A stretch of 64,000 nucleotides of DNA from Peribacillus loiseleuriae (GCF_001183985.1 NZ_LFZW01000001.1:2693636-2757635); one strand, 5' to 3'. Counted from the first letter of the stretch, positions 33,150-42,696 are shown. Numbers and translations: made by a program. The notes: generated by a model not told the origin, from the letters alone.

Positions 33150-34490
33150 TTGTCTAATAAAGTACCGTTTTCATTTATAGTAGTTATTGGTTTAATGTTA
33201 TTTGCTCTATTCTTTGGGGCAGGGAATTTAATTTTCCCACCAATGCTTGGTCAATCAGCTGGAATAAATATCTGGTCAGCTAATGCAGGCTTTTTAGTAA
33301 CAGGAGTTGGATTACCATTACTTGGTGTGTTAGCACTTGGTTTTTCGGGGAAAGATGATTTACAATCGTTAGCAAGTCGTGTGCACCCTGTGTTTGGGAT
33401 TGTATTCACAACGGTTCTTTATTTAGCAATTGGTCCTTTATTTGCTATGCCAAGAACAGGAAACGTTTCTTTTGAGATAGGTGTCAAACCTTTTTTACCT
33501 GAAAATTCAGGCTCTTTGCCTTTACTTATTTTCACAATTATCTTTTTTAGCATTACGTGCCTTTTTTCGCTCAATCCCGCGAAAATTGTCGAAATTGTAG
33601 GGAAGATTTTAACACCAATTAAGTTAACGTTTATTGGAATCCTAGTAATAGTTGCTTTTGTTCATCCAATTGGAGATTTTCAAGCACCTATTAAGAATTA
33701 TACAGTTCAACCGTTTTTTAATGGATTTAGAGAAGGTTATTTAACCATGGATACACTAGCATCTTTTGTTTTTGGCATCATTATCATTCATGCTATTAAA
33801 GAAAAAGGTGCAAAAACAAAAAAACAAATTATGATTGTTTGTGGAAAAGCAACTGGTATTGCTGCCTTTATCCTAGCAATCATTTATACAGCTCTTTCTT
33901 ACATGGGTGCTTCAAGTGTAGTAAAACTTGGGCACTTAGATAATGGAGGTGCTATCCTAGCAAAAGTCTCGGATTACTATTTTGGTGCTTATGGTGGGAT
34001 ATTATTAGGATTAATGATAACAGTCGCTTGTTTAACAACAAGCGTAGGACTAGTTTCATCTTGTTCTTCTTTCTTCCATAAACTATTTCCAAAGGTATCA
34101 TACAAAACAATGGCTATTAGTTTATCTATTTTTAGTGCAATAGTTGCTAATATCGGGCTAACACAGTTAATTGCTATTTCTGTCCCTGTATTAACAGCGA
34201 TTTATCCATTAGCGATTGTATTAATTTTCTTAACATTTCTTCATTCTTTATTTAAAGGGAAAGCTGAAGTTTATCAAGGAAGCTTACTTTTAACATTTAT
34301 TATTAGTTTATTTGATGGATTAAATGAAGCTGGCATACACTTTTCACTCATTAATAATTTCTTTAATGAAATTCTTCCTATGTACGAGGTAGGGCTAGGG
34401 TGGATAATTCCTGCTATTGTTGGAGGACTCATAGGGTATGGCAGTAGCATAATACGAGCGAAATTCGGACTTAATCACCAACTAGATTAA
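33150..34490 (+). CDS. brnQ: Branched-chain amino acid carrier BrnQ
   Basis: A 446-residue LIVCS-family symporter with about twelve spans. The start FALFFGAGNLIFPPMLGQ (17-34) and YLAIGPLFAMPRTGNVSFEI (about 92-111) are family signatures. It imports leucine, isoleucine and valine with Na+. The start is TTG with GGAGGG 10 nt upstream. A CodY-box-like sequence lies in the promoter region and a strong hairpin terminator follows at 34664. Confidence 0.95.
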   Translation: MSNKVPFSFIVVIGLMLFALFFGAGNLIFPPMLGQSAGINIWSANAGFLVTGVGLPLLGVLALGFSGKDDLQSLASRVHPVFGIVFTTVLYLAIGPLFAMPRTGNVSFEIGVKPFLPENSGSLPLLIFTIIFFSITCLFSLNPAKIVEIVGKILTPIKLTFIGILVIVAFVHPIGDFQAPIKNYTVQPFFNGFREGYLTMDTLASFVFGIIIIHAIKEKGAKTKKQIMIVCGKATGIAAFILAIIYTALSYMGASSVVKLGHLDNGGAILAKVSDYYFGAYGGILLGLMITVACLTTSVGLVSSCSSFFHKLFPKVSYKTMAISLSIFSAIVANIGLTQLIAISVPVLTAIYPLAIVLIFLTFLHSLFKGKAEVYQGSLLLTFIISLFDGLNEAGIHFSLINNFFNEILPMYEVGLGWIIPAIVGGLIGYGSSIIRAKFGLNHQLD

Positions 34491-34663
34491 TTAAATAAAT
34501 AATCTAGTCTAAAAAGCGTTCTAGGGATTGAACTGGAACCTATTTTTTAGACGTCTGTTATGTACTTAAGCGATGACTTCAGTAGTGGGTCTTACTCCTA
34601 TCAAATGTTGGTTTGAAATACAATTCGATTAAAATTTAGTTTAAAACATTGATTTCATCATAA

Positions 34664-34716
34664 AATAATCTCCTCCCTTTTGAACAAAGATTGATCAAAA
34701 GGGAGGAGATTATTTT
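34664..34716 (+). terminator. Very strong terminator
   Basis: A stem of about 20 bp (AATAATCTCCTCCCTTTTGA pairing with its complement at 34693-34713) ending in TTTTT. Confidence 0.85.
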
Positions 34717-34795
34717 TCTCTGCACGAGCATTTTATAAAAAGGCTGTTTTCGCATACATTGTTGCTTTTAAATGATATTTACATCAATATCTTGG

Positions 34796-34925
34796 GTTGA
34801 TTTCCGTTGCAGGTACTCGCTTTCCGCGGGCGGTCTCAGGAGCCTCCTCAGTGCTTTGCACTTACGGGGGGTCTCCCTCAATACGCTTCTCCCGCAGGAG
34901 TCTCGTACCTTTCACTACAATCAAC
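34796..34925. repeat. GC-rich 130-bp structured intergenic repeat
   Basis: Bounded by GTTGATT and AATCAAC, with inner blocks GGTACTCGCTTTCCGCGGGC, GGAGCCTCCTCAGTGC and CTCCCGCAGGAGTCTCGTACC that pair across the element. GC content stands out against the flanks. I recall the same pattern between genes in many Bacillaceae; the apparent 65-codon frame over it is not a gene. Confidence 0.75.
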
Positions 34926-35064
34926 ATCTGTTCGAATTTGTTTTGCTAATAACAACAATCTTTACGTAAAGAGCCTATAAAAAAGATTGATAATTTCGGT
35001 AGGCGAATCGTTAAAGAAAGCCATCAATTGCGAATTTGAAAATAGCTCTCCTTAATATCAGTTA

Positions 35065-35553
35065 TTATAAAAAATACAATTCCTTTAATTTTTCAACTTC
35101 AAAGTCATCTGATAAATCAATAAAATATTCTGCTTGCCATGATTGAGTCCTAGCAGCATTTGTATTCAATTCAGTTACCCAACTCGGATAAACTCTAAGT
35201 GCCATTTTCCCTTTTTGCTTGGGACTTTTCAAGATTCCATATTTAAGAAGCACTTTTTTAGGGAAAATAAATTGCCCCCGCCTCTCGTTAGCTATGACGG
35301 ATACGATTAATTTTTCTGGTGAATTCTCATAGCTATAAGCTTGATTGATTCCCTTAGTATCTTTCTCCCAAAATGCAACAAAAAACCCCTTCTTTTTAGG
35401 AGTTAATTTAGCAAGTCTACTTCTGTAAACGTGTTTATTCATTATTAAAAGGAAGCCTTCATATTCACTATTTTGGACTTCTCGTTTTAGATCAAAATTC
35501 TCTATACTTCCAATCTCGTTTATAATATCTCTAATCAAACTTTCAGGTTTCAT
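35065..35553 (-). CDS. MepB-family protein
   Basis: A 162-residue soluble protein. KLTPKKKGFFVAFWEKDTKG and GQFIFPKKVLLKYGIL, with KGKMALRVYPSW, are the conserved blocks of the MepB family. MepB is the third gene of the staphylococcal mepRAB multidrug operon, but its function is not established; elsewhere it is usually, as here, a lone gene. No signal peptide or membrane span. Confidence 0.85.
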   Translation of the reverse strand: MKPESLIRDIINEIGSIENFDLKREVQNSEYEGFLLIMNKHVYRSRLAKLTPKKKGFFVAFWEKDTKGINQAYSYENSPEKLIVSVIANERRGQFIFPKKVLLKYGILKSPKQKGKMALRVYPSWVTELNTNAARTQSWQAEYFIDLSDDFEVEKLKELYFL

Positions 35554-35692
35554 TTTAACCCCTCTCTCCTATACATCCATCATTTTTCCTGCCCTTTTTT
35601 ACACTTAACAAATACCGAATTATTCATACTTTTATTATGCAAATAAATAATTAAATATGGAATGAAAAACCAGTTTCACTCCATCTATTAAA

Positions 35693-35955
35693 CTACTTTC
35701 TTCGCAACTTTTTTACAAATGTCGCGACTTTATTTGGAAGATCTTTTGACGAAACAACCTTAATTTTGTTTGCAAATCCTAATATGAACTCTATAGCTTC
35801 TTGCTTATCATTAAATCTTAAAGTAGCTGGTATCCACTTATCCCTATTTTACACAAGATTATCGGTCCAGCCACCAAATTCATAAATAAATCCCTTTCTC
35901 GTACATTTATAGGTATCTTTTTTGCAAACATCGCGACATTATTCAAAGTCACATC
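35693..35955 (-). pseudogene. C-terminal remnant, possibly a WYL-domain regulator
   Basis: One frame reads KCTRKGFIYEFGGWTDN, meets a stop, then continues WIPATLRFNDKQEAIEFILG and KIKVVSSKDLPNKVATFVKK before its end. The last block resembles the C-terminal beta-alpha unit of WYL regulators (EAIEFILGFGDKVEVLSPKEL). No start and at least one nonsense mutation. Confidence 0.35.
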
Positions 35956-35988
35956 AAATAGACAATACCAAATATAGATGACTATTCA

Positions 35989-36034
35989 TTAAACAACCTT
36001 AGCTCCAAATTAGATTGGACTAAGGTTGTTTAAC
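35989..36034. terminator. Long inverted repeat
   Basis: TTAAACAACCTTAG pairs exactly with CTAAGGTTGTTTAA around a 17-nt loop, between the WYL-like remnant and the 36095 gene. Confidence 0.5.
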
Positions 36035-36094
36035 TTCTTTTGGAATCAATAAATAACGGATCAAAAGCATGATAATCCAAATAGCTTTTGGTTC

Positions 36095-36352
36095 TTAGGT
36101 TTTTTCTATAGGAGTTCTATAATCAGGGTTGCTTTGATCCCAACCTCCACCTTGCTCTGCTGTGTGGTTAATACTACTATCACCATCACCATCGACCCAA
36201 ATTCTTTCTCCACTTTCGAGCGTTCGCCAATGGGGTTGAACAGTATGATTATTTGGATTATCTTGAGTAATATACTCTGTTTCGAGTGGATCCTGTTGGT
36301 CAATATCGACAGCTTGTATTTGTGGAGATGCTGGTAATTCATCCACCGCCAT
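36095..36352 (-). CDS. Small acidic protein with a VDGDGD motif
   Basis: An 85-residue acidic protein ending VDGDGDSSINHTAEQGGG and WDQSNPDYRTP. The DGDGD loop could bind calcium. The ATG has GTGGAAG close before it; the frame stays open upstream to about 36390 without ATG, so a longer product from a rare start is possible. It lies 47 bp downstream of the Gly-rich protein gene and is probably co-transcribed. Function unknown; both proteins have the feel of spore or surface proteins, but that is a guess. Confidence 0.5.
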   Translation of the reverse strand: MAVDELPASPQIQAVDIDQQDPLETEYITQDNPNNHTVQPHWRTLESGERIWVDGDGDSSINHTAEQGGGWDQSNPDYRTPIEKT

Positions 36353-36399
36353 AAAACTTCCACTATTATTACTAGTGTCAATGCCCCCTTCATTACCAT

Positions 36400-36843
36400 T
36401 TAATCGATAACATCAGCTATCTCTAAAATTGAGACTCCTAGTGCGCCTATAGCAACAGTTTTTCCTACGTTGCGCAAACCATCTTTCCAACGCGTATCAT
36501 CCCCCTCTAAAATGCCTCCAGCCACGTCTCCAACATTCCCAATGGTTGATTTAATACCTTGGCCAACCGCTTTTGTTGTGCTACCTACTCCAGTTCCTAT
36601 ATCGGTAAATCCCTGATCTATTTTTGAGTCGTCTTTTGTTACAAGCCCACTGCCAATATTCCATGCTCCTTCAGTTATTACTCCTAATTGCTTACCAGCA
36701 AATTCGGTCGATTCTTTAACAACATCTCCAACTTCTTGAACGAATTTAGAACCAGTAATTTCTCCAACACCTTTAATGATACCGCCTGTTACTCCTCCGA
36801 TTAAAGAACCGGCTCCTTCACCGAGACCTTTTAGAAAACCCAT
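36400..36843 (-). CDS. Glycine-rich amphipathic protein
   Basis: A 147-residue protein built of repeated Gly-spaced amphipathic segments (GLGEGAGSLIGGVTGGIIKG at 6-25, GTGVGSTTKAVGQGIKSTIG in the middle), with no sharp signal peptide. The pattern resembles LEA-like or glycine-zipper proteins that contact membranes. It is the first of two co-directional small genes. The ribosome site is AAAAGGAGC 7 nt before the ATG. A second Gly-zipper protein is found at 636-935. I do not know the family. Confidence 0.6.
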   Translation of the reverse strand: MGFLKGLGEGAGSLIGGVTGGIIKGVGEITGSKFVQEVGDVVKESTEFAGKQLGVITEGAWNIGSGLVTKDDSKIDQGFTDIGTGVGSTTKAVGQGIKSTIGNVGDVAGGILEGDDTRWKDGLRNVGKTVAIGALGVSILEIADVID

Positions 36844-37444
36844 ATTAACATTTGCTCCTTTTACTAGTTTTATGATTTTGTGTAGTTCTATTTCACTAGA
36901 ATTAGATACATAGTAATAGATACCAATGTAGAAATATGTATTTTACAAGTCGATTTTAGTAGATTAAGCTGGATATCCCGCTTACCGTTTTTCGTTGTTT
37001 CCATTTGAACAAAAAGTTTGCTACCTTCCTATTATCCGAAAATAAAGATAAAGTGGATTTGAGAACATTATAATATTTACCAGGACTTGAAAGCCGTGCT
37101 TAGACTGGCATATACGTATAGCGATTATTACAACCAAACACATAATACATCTGACCTTTTATAAGGATTAGTACATGTCTTTCCTCTAATGCCTTAGATT
37201 TCGCTGCTTTTATAACCCTTTTCAAAAAATATAAGTACAATACGTTTTATGTGCATAAAACACCAAAATAGCTATTTATTTTACTTTATAAATTATATTA
37301 ATATATTAAAATCTAACCAATGTACAAAACTACTTATCACATCATTGTTATTATATTGAAATAATTTTATTTGTTAGATGAATATCACTTGTACCATTGC
37401 TCCTATTTATATAATTCCTCAATCTAAGGTGATTATTAAAATAG
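36844..37444. other. Gene-free AT-rich stretch
   Basis: No convincing coding frame. The part 37283-37370 (TTATATTAATATATTAAAAT, CTAACCAATGTAC, TTATATTGAAATAAT) resembles 48307-48385 (TTATATTGATATATTAAATT, CAACCAATATGC, TTATATTAAAATAAT), a further pair of dispersed AT-rich repeats. Confidence 0.4.
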
Positions 37445-37482
37445 TAATCCCCCAGAAGGCATTACATTCTGAGGGTTAGTCT
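37445..37482 (-). terminator. Terminator after the oxidoreductase gene
   Basis: AATCCCCCAGAA, loop, TTCTGAGGGTT with A/T flanks; on the minus strand it follows the stop at 37514. Confidence 0.65.
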
Positions 37483-37513
37483 ATTTTCATCTAACTAGTT
37501 TCAATTGTCTTTT

Positions 37514-38677
37514 TTAATGTGTTCCCGTTACGTCTAAAGTAACATTCGATACATTCTGTTTCTCAAATGTTGAATGATTAATTTTTTCTTGTAATTTTTC
37601 ATAATAAAAATCTACGTCAATTGGCAGTTCTATTGGTTGATTTAACCAAGAAGATAAGTAAATCGCATTCGTAATTTCTACTGCCTTAACTCCCTCTTCA
37701 CCTGGTGCAAGTAAAGGTGAACCCTTTATAATTGCATCAATCCAGTTTTGAATAATACTTGAATGATTCGCATTTTCACCCTTTACAGGTATATTGATTT
37801 TCCGATATTCAGGCTTACCAAAACCGCCAGTAAAAGAAGTATTAAATTCACGTTCTGATTGTGTTAATTGGTAAAAAATAAGTTCTTCATTTTCAACAAC
37901 GACTTTCCCGCGATCTCCAACAACTTCGAAGCGATTTGTACCTGGTACTTCTCCTGTAGAAGTAATAAATACACCTGTTGCCCCATTTTCATATTCCACG
38001 TATGCGGTTACATCATCTTCCACTTCGATATTATGGTATTTTCCTAAACTACATACTGCACGAATGCGCTTTGGCATATACCCCGTTGTCCACTGTAAAA
38101 TATCTAATTGGTGAAGTGCCTGATTTAGTAAAACTCCGCCCCCTTCACCTTTCCATGTGGCTCTCCATTTACTTGAATCGTAATAACTTTGTGGACGGTA
38201 AGAATCAGTAATAATCAAATTAGTCCGTTTAATATCACCTAGTTGACCTGATTGAATAAGATCCCGTAACTTTTGATAAAGGGGATTAGCCCTTTGGTTA
38301 TACATGATGCCGAACACTTTTCCACAAGATTTCGCTGCTTCATTCATTTCCAATACATTTTTTGTATAGACGCCTGCTGGTTTTTCGATGAGGACATGCA
38401 TCCCTTTATCGAAGGCTTTTTTTGCTAGTTCTGGATGACTGTAATGTGGCGTAGCAATCAGAATGGCATCTATTTCTGATTCATTTAAAAACGTCTCTTC
38501 GTCCTTGTAAACCTGTATATCTCCTATAGTATGATTCTTTACCCATTCGATTCGATTTTCATTTCGACTACATATCGCGGTTAAAGTCGCACCTTCTATT
38601 TGTCCTCTATTCAGCATTTGAACATGTGAACTGCCTATATTCCCTATTCCGATCACGCCAACTTTCACTAAACTCAT
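37514..38677 (-). CDS. Gfo/Idh/MocA-family oxidoreductase
   Basis: A 387-residue protein. The Rossmann domain begins VKVGVIGIGNIGSSHVQML (GxGxxG at about 9-14) and carries the family motif EKPAGVYTKN (about 94-103, EKP lysine). The C-terminal domain has WKGEGGGVLLNQALHQLDIL with the catalytic histidine region (DxxxH-like). It oxidises or reduces a sugar, cyclitol or related compound with NAD(P). GAGGGG before the ATG. Divergent from an IclR-family regulator across 432 bp, which probably controls it. The substrate cannot be told. Confidence 0.88.
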   Translation of the reverse strand: MSLVKVGVIGIGNIGSSHVQMLNRGQIEGATLTAICSRNENRIEWVKNHTIGDIQVYKDEETFLNESEIDAILIATPHYSHPELAKKAFDKGMHVLIEKPAGVYTKNVLEMNEAAKSCGKVFGIMYNQRANPLYQKLRDLIQSGQLGDIKRTNLIITDSYRPQSYYDSSKWRATWKGEGGGVLLNQALHQLDILQWTTGYMPKRIRAVCSLGKYHNIEVEDDVTAYVEYENGATGVFITSTGEVPGTNRFEVVGDRGKVVVENEELIFYQLTQSEREFNTSFTGGFGKPEYRKINIPVKGENANHSSIIQNWIDAIIKGSPLLAPGEEGVKAVEITNAIYLSSWLNQPIELPIDVDFYYEKLQEKINHSTFEKQNVSNVTLDVTGTH

Positions 38678-39109
38678 ATATACCCCTCCCTGACGTTTTA
38701 ACTGTTTGTTTGAAAAACTATGAAAAATCCAAGGGAAACATTCGTTTAAGATACCTGTTTTTTATTTTTCTCCTTTATTGTAGTGTTGCTTCATAACAAT
38801 AGATTTAAGATTAAGAAATTTTCTATTTACTAAAATGCAAGAATGTTAACCTTACTAATAACATTCAACCACAATGCGGTACACATGTATCGTAATTCGG
38901 TTAATTTGAGTATATATAATTTTTAAATCTTCTGTCAAATAATTTTATTATTTACACAATAATCTGTTATTATTGTGTCGGCCGATTGATCCAATGCATT
39001 GCTTGTTATTTACACACTCTTTCACTGATCAATTACATAAAATCCATTTTTACTATTAAGATTTCAGATATAATAGAATTGGTATATAAAGAGGAAGGAG
39101 TACATACTT
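38678..39109. promoter_or_regulatory. Divergent promoter region, oxidoreductase and iclR
   Basis: 430 bp with no gene; both promoters and the IclR operator should be here. I could not single out a convincing palindrome. Confidence 0.4.
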
Positions 39110-39883
39110 TTGAACAACGATAAACAGGATCAAAATAAACCATCTAGTGTTCAGGTGATCTCTCGTGCAGCTAAAATACTGCGAATTCTTAGAGAGCATC
39201 CAAGAGGGTTGAGTCTTTCGCAGATTGCTAAAGAAGTGAGCTTAGCTAGATCAACGGTTCAAAGAATTGTTACTTCACTTGAACAGGAAAACTTTGTAAC
39301 TTCAGCTTCTGTTAATGGTGGTATCCGTCTTGGACCTGAGATTGCAATGCTTGCCGCCGCTGTCCATATTGATTTAAGAGAAGAAATTAGACCGTTTTTA
39401 ATACAACTATCTAATCAAGTAAATGAAACGGTAGATCTCTCTGTATTAGATAACGGAAAGGTACTTTTTGTGGATCAAATAATCGCTACACATCCATTAC
39501 AAGCGATTTCACAACCTGGTGCATCTTTTCCATTGCATTGTACGGCAAACGGAAAGGCGATACTCGCCTCCTTACCTATAGCAGAAGTTGAGAACTTGCT
39601 ACCAGAACATCTAAAACAGTACACTGATAAAACGATTGCGAATCGAGATGGACTCTTAAAGGAGTTAGAAGTGGTTCGTAAAGAGGGTATTGCTTTTACT
39701 AGAGAAGAACACATTCAAGGGATTTGTGCGGTAGGCGCAGTTGTTTTTGATAGTATGAGAACTTTAAGTGCTATCTCGATACCGCTGCCATCTACTCGTT
39801 TTTATGGTAATGAAGAAAAGCTAGCGGCTGCTCTTCTTAAAACTTGCCAAAACATCAACCAATACTTTGAAGTAAAACAATAA
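39110..39883 (+). CDS. IclR-family regulator
   Basis: A 257-residue regulator. Residues 14-75 form the winged helix (SRAAKILRILREHPRGLSLS, then SLARSTVQRIVTSLEQENF); the C-terminal IclR effector domain has HCTANGKAILASLP and GICAVGAVVFD, standard blocks of the family. The start is TTG, with GGAAGGAG about 8 nt upstream. It lies divergent from the Idh/MocA gene. IclR proteins usually answer to small carboxylates or aromatic compounds. Confidence 0.9.
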   Translation: MNNDKQDQNKPSSVQVISRAAKILRILREHPRGLSLSQIAKEVSLARSTVQRIVTSLEQENFVTSASVNGGIRLGPEIAMLAAAVHIDLREEIRPFLIQLSNQVNETVDLSVLDNGKVLFVDQIIATHPLQAISQPGASFPLHCTANGKAILASLPIAEVENLLPEHLKQYTDKTIANRDGLLKELEVVRKEGIAFTREEHIQGICAVGAVVFDSMRTLSAISIPLPSTRFYGNEEKLAAALLKTCQNINQYFEVKQ

Positions 39884-39892
39884 AACATGAAT

Positions 39893-39934
39893 AAACACTG
39901 ATGCTGCAGTATTTTCTGCATCATCAGCGTTTAT
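39893..39934 (+). terminator. Terminator after iclR
   Basis: AAACACTGATGCTGCAG, loop TATTTT, CTGCATCATCAGCGTTT then ATTT; one G-T type mismatch. Confidence 0.8.
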
Positions 39935-40050
39935 TTAGAGCTTGAAATTACAAATTTATGATTATTACCAAACCAGATCGTAAACAATTCATTTTCAAAA
40001 AACTATCCTATTAATTGAAATTCCGCTAAAGTTCTTAAAGATCGTACTCA

Positions 40051-40617
40051 TTAAAAATCATATTCCGCATCTTTCGCTTGGCGAATATCTGAGTATGCAC
40101 GGACTAGCAACACTGTGTCTTCCACTAAACGTTCCATACGGAAAATGATATCATCGTTGATTATTTCTTTTCTATGGAAATCCTTTTCTTCGATAAATAC
40201 GTAGGTTTGGACAATATGTGCCTTCATATAAGCTAAAATTGGTTTTAACTGTTGTTCAACCATTAAATAATGCTTAGCAGTTCCAGCTGTAACAACTATA
40301 CTCACCACTTTATCTCGGAAAGCGTTGACTGGTAATAAATCGAAAATGTTTTTTAATGTCGCTGGAATAGATGCTTGAAATACGGGTGTACCGATAATAA
40401 TCGCATCTGCTGCCATGATGGTTTCCGTTACATACTTAGTATCTCCTTCATATTCCCAATAATTTCGTCCATCACTAAACACCATTTCATATTCTGCAAG
40501 ATCTAGTAATGTGATTTCTGCATCGGGATATTTTTCATTTGCTAATTTCAATGTATAATCCATTGCTGTGCGTGTCTTAGAACCCACATTAGAACCTGAG
40601 ATTCCTACAATTTTCAT
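40051..40617 (-). CDS. NADPH-dependent FMN reductase
   Basis: A 188-residue flavodoxin-fold reductase: GISGSNVGSKTR is the flavin phosphate loop, GTPVFQASIPATLKNIFDLL (about 77-96) the conserved flavin-contact region, as in SsuE/MsuE-type reductases. It supplies reduced FMN. The ATG at 40617 has AAGGAG 8 nt before it; a GTG three codons earlier overlaps that site. Last gene of a MarR-dioxygenase-LLM-reductase operon, where it would feed the luciferase-like monooxygenase. A paralogue is at 59277. Confidence 0.88.
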   Translation of the reverse strand: MKIVGISGSNVGSKTRTAMDYTLKLANEKYPDAEITLLDLAEYEMVFSDGRNYWEYEGDTKYVTETIMAADAIIIGTPVFQASIPATLKNIFDLLPVNAFRDKVVSIVVTAGTAKHYLMVEQQLKPILAYMKAHIVQTYVFIEEKDFHRKEIINDDIIFRMERLVEDTVLLVRAYSDIRQAKDAEYDF

Positions 40618-40629
40618 TCGAATCACTCC

Positions 40630-41688
40630 TTATTTTTTAGCTGTATGTTTTTTAATCGCTGGCATAATTTCTGTTGCAATCAGTTCAATATTTTTTGCAA
40701 TCTTATCGAATGGCACGCCACCAAAATCGATTTGTGCCATAAAGCGTTGTTGACCAAATAATTCGTATTGGTAGAGCATTTTTTCAATAATTTGTTGTGG
40801 ACTACCAATCATTAATGCATCACGATAATCTGTAGATTGCGCAAATTGTTGTTTTGGATAGCCACCCCCACGTAATGCCTGCATACCAGAATTAGCATGT
40901 GGATAATACTCACGAAGTGCATCCTGTGAATTTTCTGCTGTATAAAATAGACTCGTTGTTGCGATTGGTAATGATGCTGGAGCAAAACCGCTTCGCTCTG
41001 CTGCCTCACGATAAGCCTCAACCGAGACCTTAAAGTTAATAGCAGGACCACCAAGCGTTGTCAACATCATCGGTACACCGGCATAACCAGCCTTAATCGC
41101 ACTTGCAGGTGGGCCACCTACTGCACGCCAAATTGGCATTTGGCCATTTTGAGGTTGCGGCAAAATGAATGCATTGTTTAACGGCGCACGGAATTGACCT
41201 TCCCACGTTACTTTTTCCTCGTTATTTAACTTCATCAGAAGCTCCATTTTTTCTTCAAACAATTCTTCATAATCACGTACATCAAACCCTAGTAAACTAT
41301 ATGCTCCAACACGTGAACCACGTCCAGCAACAATTTCAGCTCGACCTTTTGAAATCAAATCAAGTGTGGCAAAATCTTCATACACTCGAACAGGATCGGA
41401 TGTACTTAACACCGTTGCTGAGCTGGCAATTTTAATATTTGTTGTTGCTTGTGCGATAGCCCCTAAAATGACCGTATGCGCTTGTGTTGTAAAATGCGTT
41501 TGATGGCTTTCACCAACAGCAAATACGTCAAGTCCTGCTTGATCAGCTAGCTTGCTTCCCTCAATTAATTCCTGAATCCGCTGTTCAGCACTAATTTTTG
41601 AGCCTGTATGTGGATTAGGTAAATGATCCCCAATTGAATATAAACCGAATTCAAGTCCTTTATCTGTATCAATACGATATTGCTTCAT
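40630..41688 (-). CDS. Luciferase-like (LLM class) flavin-dependent monooxygenase
   Basis: A 352-residue TIM-barrel flavoprotein. GLDVFAVGESHQTHF (about 53-67), IKIASSATVLSTSDPVRVYE and RAEIVAGRGSRVGAY are blocks of the bacterial luciferase superfamily. It uses FMNH2 from a partner reductase, encoded 13 bp downstream. The upstream neighbour is a ring-cleaving dioxygenase-like protein, so the operon may oxidise quinones or aromatic electrophiles. ATG after GGAGAGAG. Confidence 0.88.
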   Translation of the reverse strand: MKQYRIDTDKGLEFGLYSIGDHLPNPHTGSKISAEQRIQELIEGSKLADQAGLDVFAVGESHQTHFTTQAHTVILGAIAQATTNIKIASSATVLSTSDPVRVYEDFATLDLISKGRAEIVAGRGSRVGAYSLLGFDVRDYEELFEEKMELLMKLNNEEKVTWEGQFRAPLNNAFILPQPQNGQMPIWRAVGGPPASAIKAGYAGVPMMLTTLGGPAINFKVSVEAYREAAERSGFAPASLPIATTSLFYTAENSQDALREYYPHANSGMQALRGGGYPKQQFAQSTDYRDALMIGSPQQIIEKMLYQYELFGQQRFMAQIDFGGVPFDKIAKNIELIATEIMPAIKKHTAKK

Positions 41689-41703
41689 GTTTGCTCTCTC
41701 CTT

Positions 41704-42645
41704 TTAATCAAGTGGTGTTAATTTTGCTTCAATTTCAGCACGTTGTTCTTCTAAAAATGGTGGTAAATCTAAAGTTTTACCAAGTTCATCCACTGTGGAA
41801 TCAGCGGTGAATCCAGGACCATCTGTCGCAATTTCAAATAAAATACCGTTTGATTCGCGGAAATAGAGGCTTTGGAAGTAAAAACGATCCACAATCCCTG
41901 TTGATTGGAACCCACGTTCTTTAACGATCTCATCCCAATAGCGTAACTCTTCTTCGTCTTTCACACGAATGGCTAAATGATGAATACTTCCTCGTCCTGG
42001 TTTCTCACTTGGTCCTTCTTTCTGTTTGACGACAATCTCTCCGAATGACTGTCCAGCAACCGATTGATAAATGGCTTCTTTGTCAGACCGAGTCACTTCA
42101 GCATAACCAAACATATCCGTTAATGTTTTCGCTAAACGTGCTAAGTAGCGTACTGTGATTTCGATTGTTCCGATTCCTAAAATGCGATTGCTTCGTTCGA
42201 TGATGGAGCCTTCCCATCCTGACCAATTTTCAGGAACTTTTTCACCATTATTATTTAACAAAATCAATTGTAAGCCTTCTGGATCTTCAAAATGTAAAGC
42301 ATCTCGACCCGCATATGTTGTAATTTCACCATGCTTTACATCCAATAATTCGAAACGTTTCTTCCAAAATAAAAGACTGTCAAATGACGGGACCAGTAAA
42401 CCAATTTGCGTGATTGCGTTTGTTCCACGAATAGTTCTTCCTACAATCGGCATTTCAAAAAACGACAGTTCTGTTCCCGCACTACCTGTTAAATCTCCAT
42501 AAAATAAGTGATACATAGTAGGGTTATCTTGGTTCACCGTTTTTTTCACTCGGCGCAGCCCTAATACATTTTGATAAAATTGATGATTCATTTGCGCATT
42601 TTTCGTAAGCATCGAAACATGATGATGTCCAGATATTGTATACAT
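41704..42645 (-). CDS. Ring-cleaving (VOC-fold) dioxygenase, MhqO-like
   Basis: A 313-residue protein made of two vicinal-oxygen-chelate modules. HHHVSMLTKNAQMNHQFYQN at the start gives the first metal histidine; HHLAIRVKDEEELRYWDEIV and GILFEIATDGPGFT give the second histidine and the glutamate. Similar enzymes (MhqO, MhqA, YkcA) are induced by quinones in Bacillus under MhqR control. Start at 42645 follows AAAGGAGG; an ATG 11 codons earlier lies before that site. Controlled with its MarR neighbour via a shared 13-bp operator. Confidence 0.87.
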   Translation of the reverse strand: MYTISGHHHVSMLTKNAQMNHQFYQNVLGLRRVKKTVNQDNPTMYHLFYGDLTGSAGTELSFFEMPIVGRTIRGTNAITQIGLLVPSFDSLLFWKKRFELLDVKHGEITTYAGRDALHFEDPEGLQLILLNNNGEKVPENWSGWEGSIIERSNRILGIGTIEITVRYLARLAKTLTDMFGYAEVTRSDKEAIYQSVAGQSFGEIVVKQKEGPSEKPGRGSIHHLAIRVKDEEELRYWDEIVKERGFQSTGIVDRFYFQSLYFRESNGILFEIATDGPGFTADSTVDELGKTLDLPPFLEEQRAEIEAKLTPLD

Positions 42646-42669
42646 GTTTGTTCCTCCTTTTATAACTTG

Positions 42670-42682
42670 ACTACTCAAATGA
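42670..42682. promoter_or_regulatory. Probable MarR/MhqR-type operator before the dioxygenase gene
   Basis: ACTACTCAAATGA, identical to 43179-43191 upstream of the marR gene; with the preceding TTG it reads TTGACTACTCAA, a dyad TTGA/TCAA. Confidence 0.6.
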
Positions 42683-42696
42683 TGCTGTAAAAAAAA

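Noticed and set aside
34772..34969. Open frame of 65 codons over the GC-rich repeat
   Set aside because: It lies on a structured non-coding repeat, has no ribosome site, and its residues only reflect the repeat.
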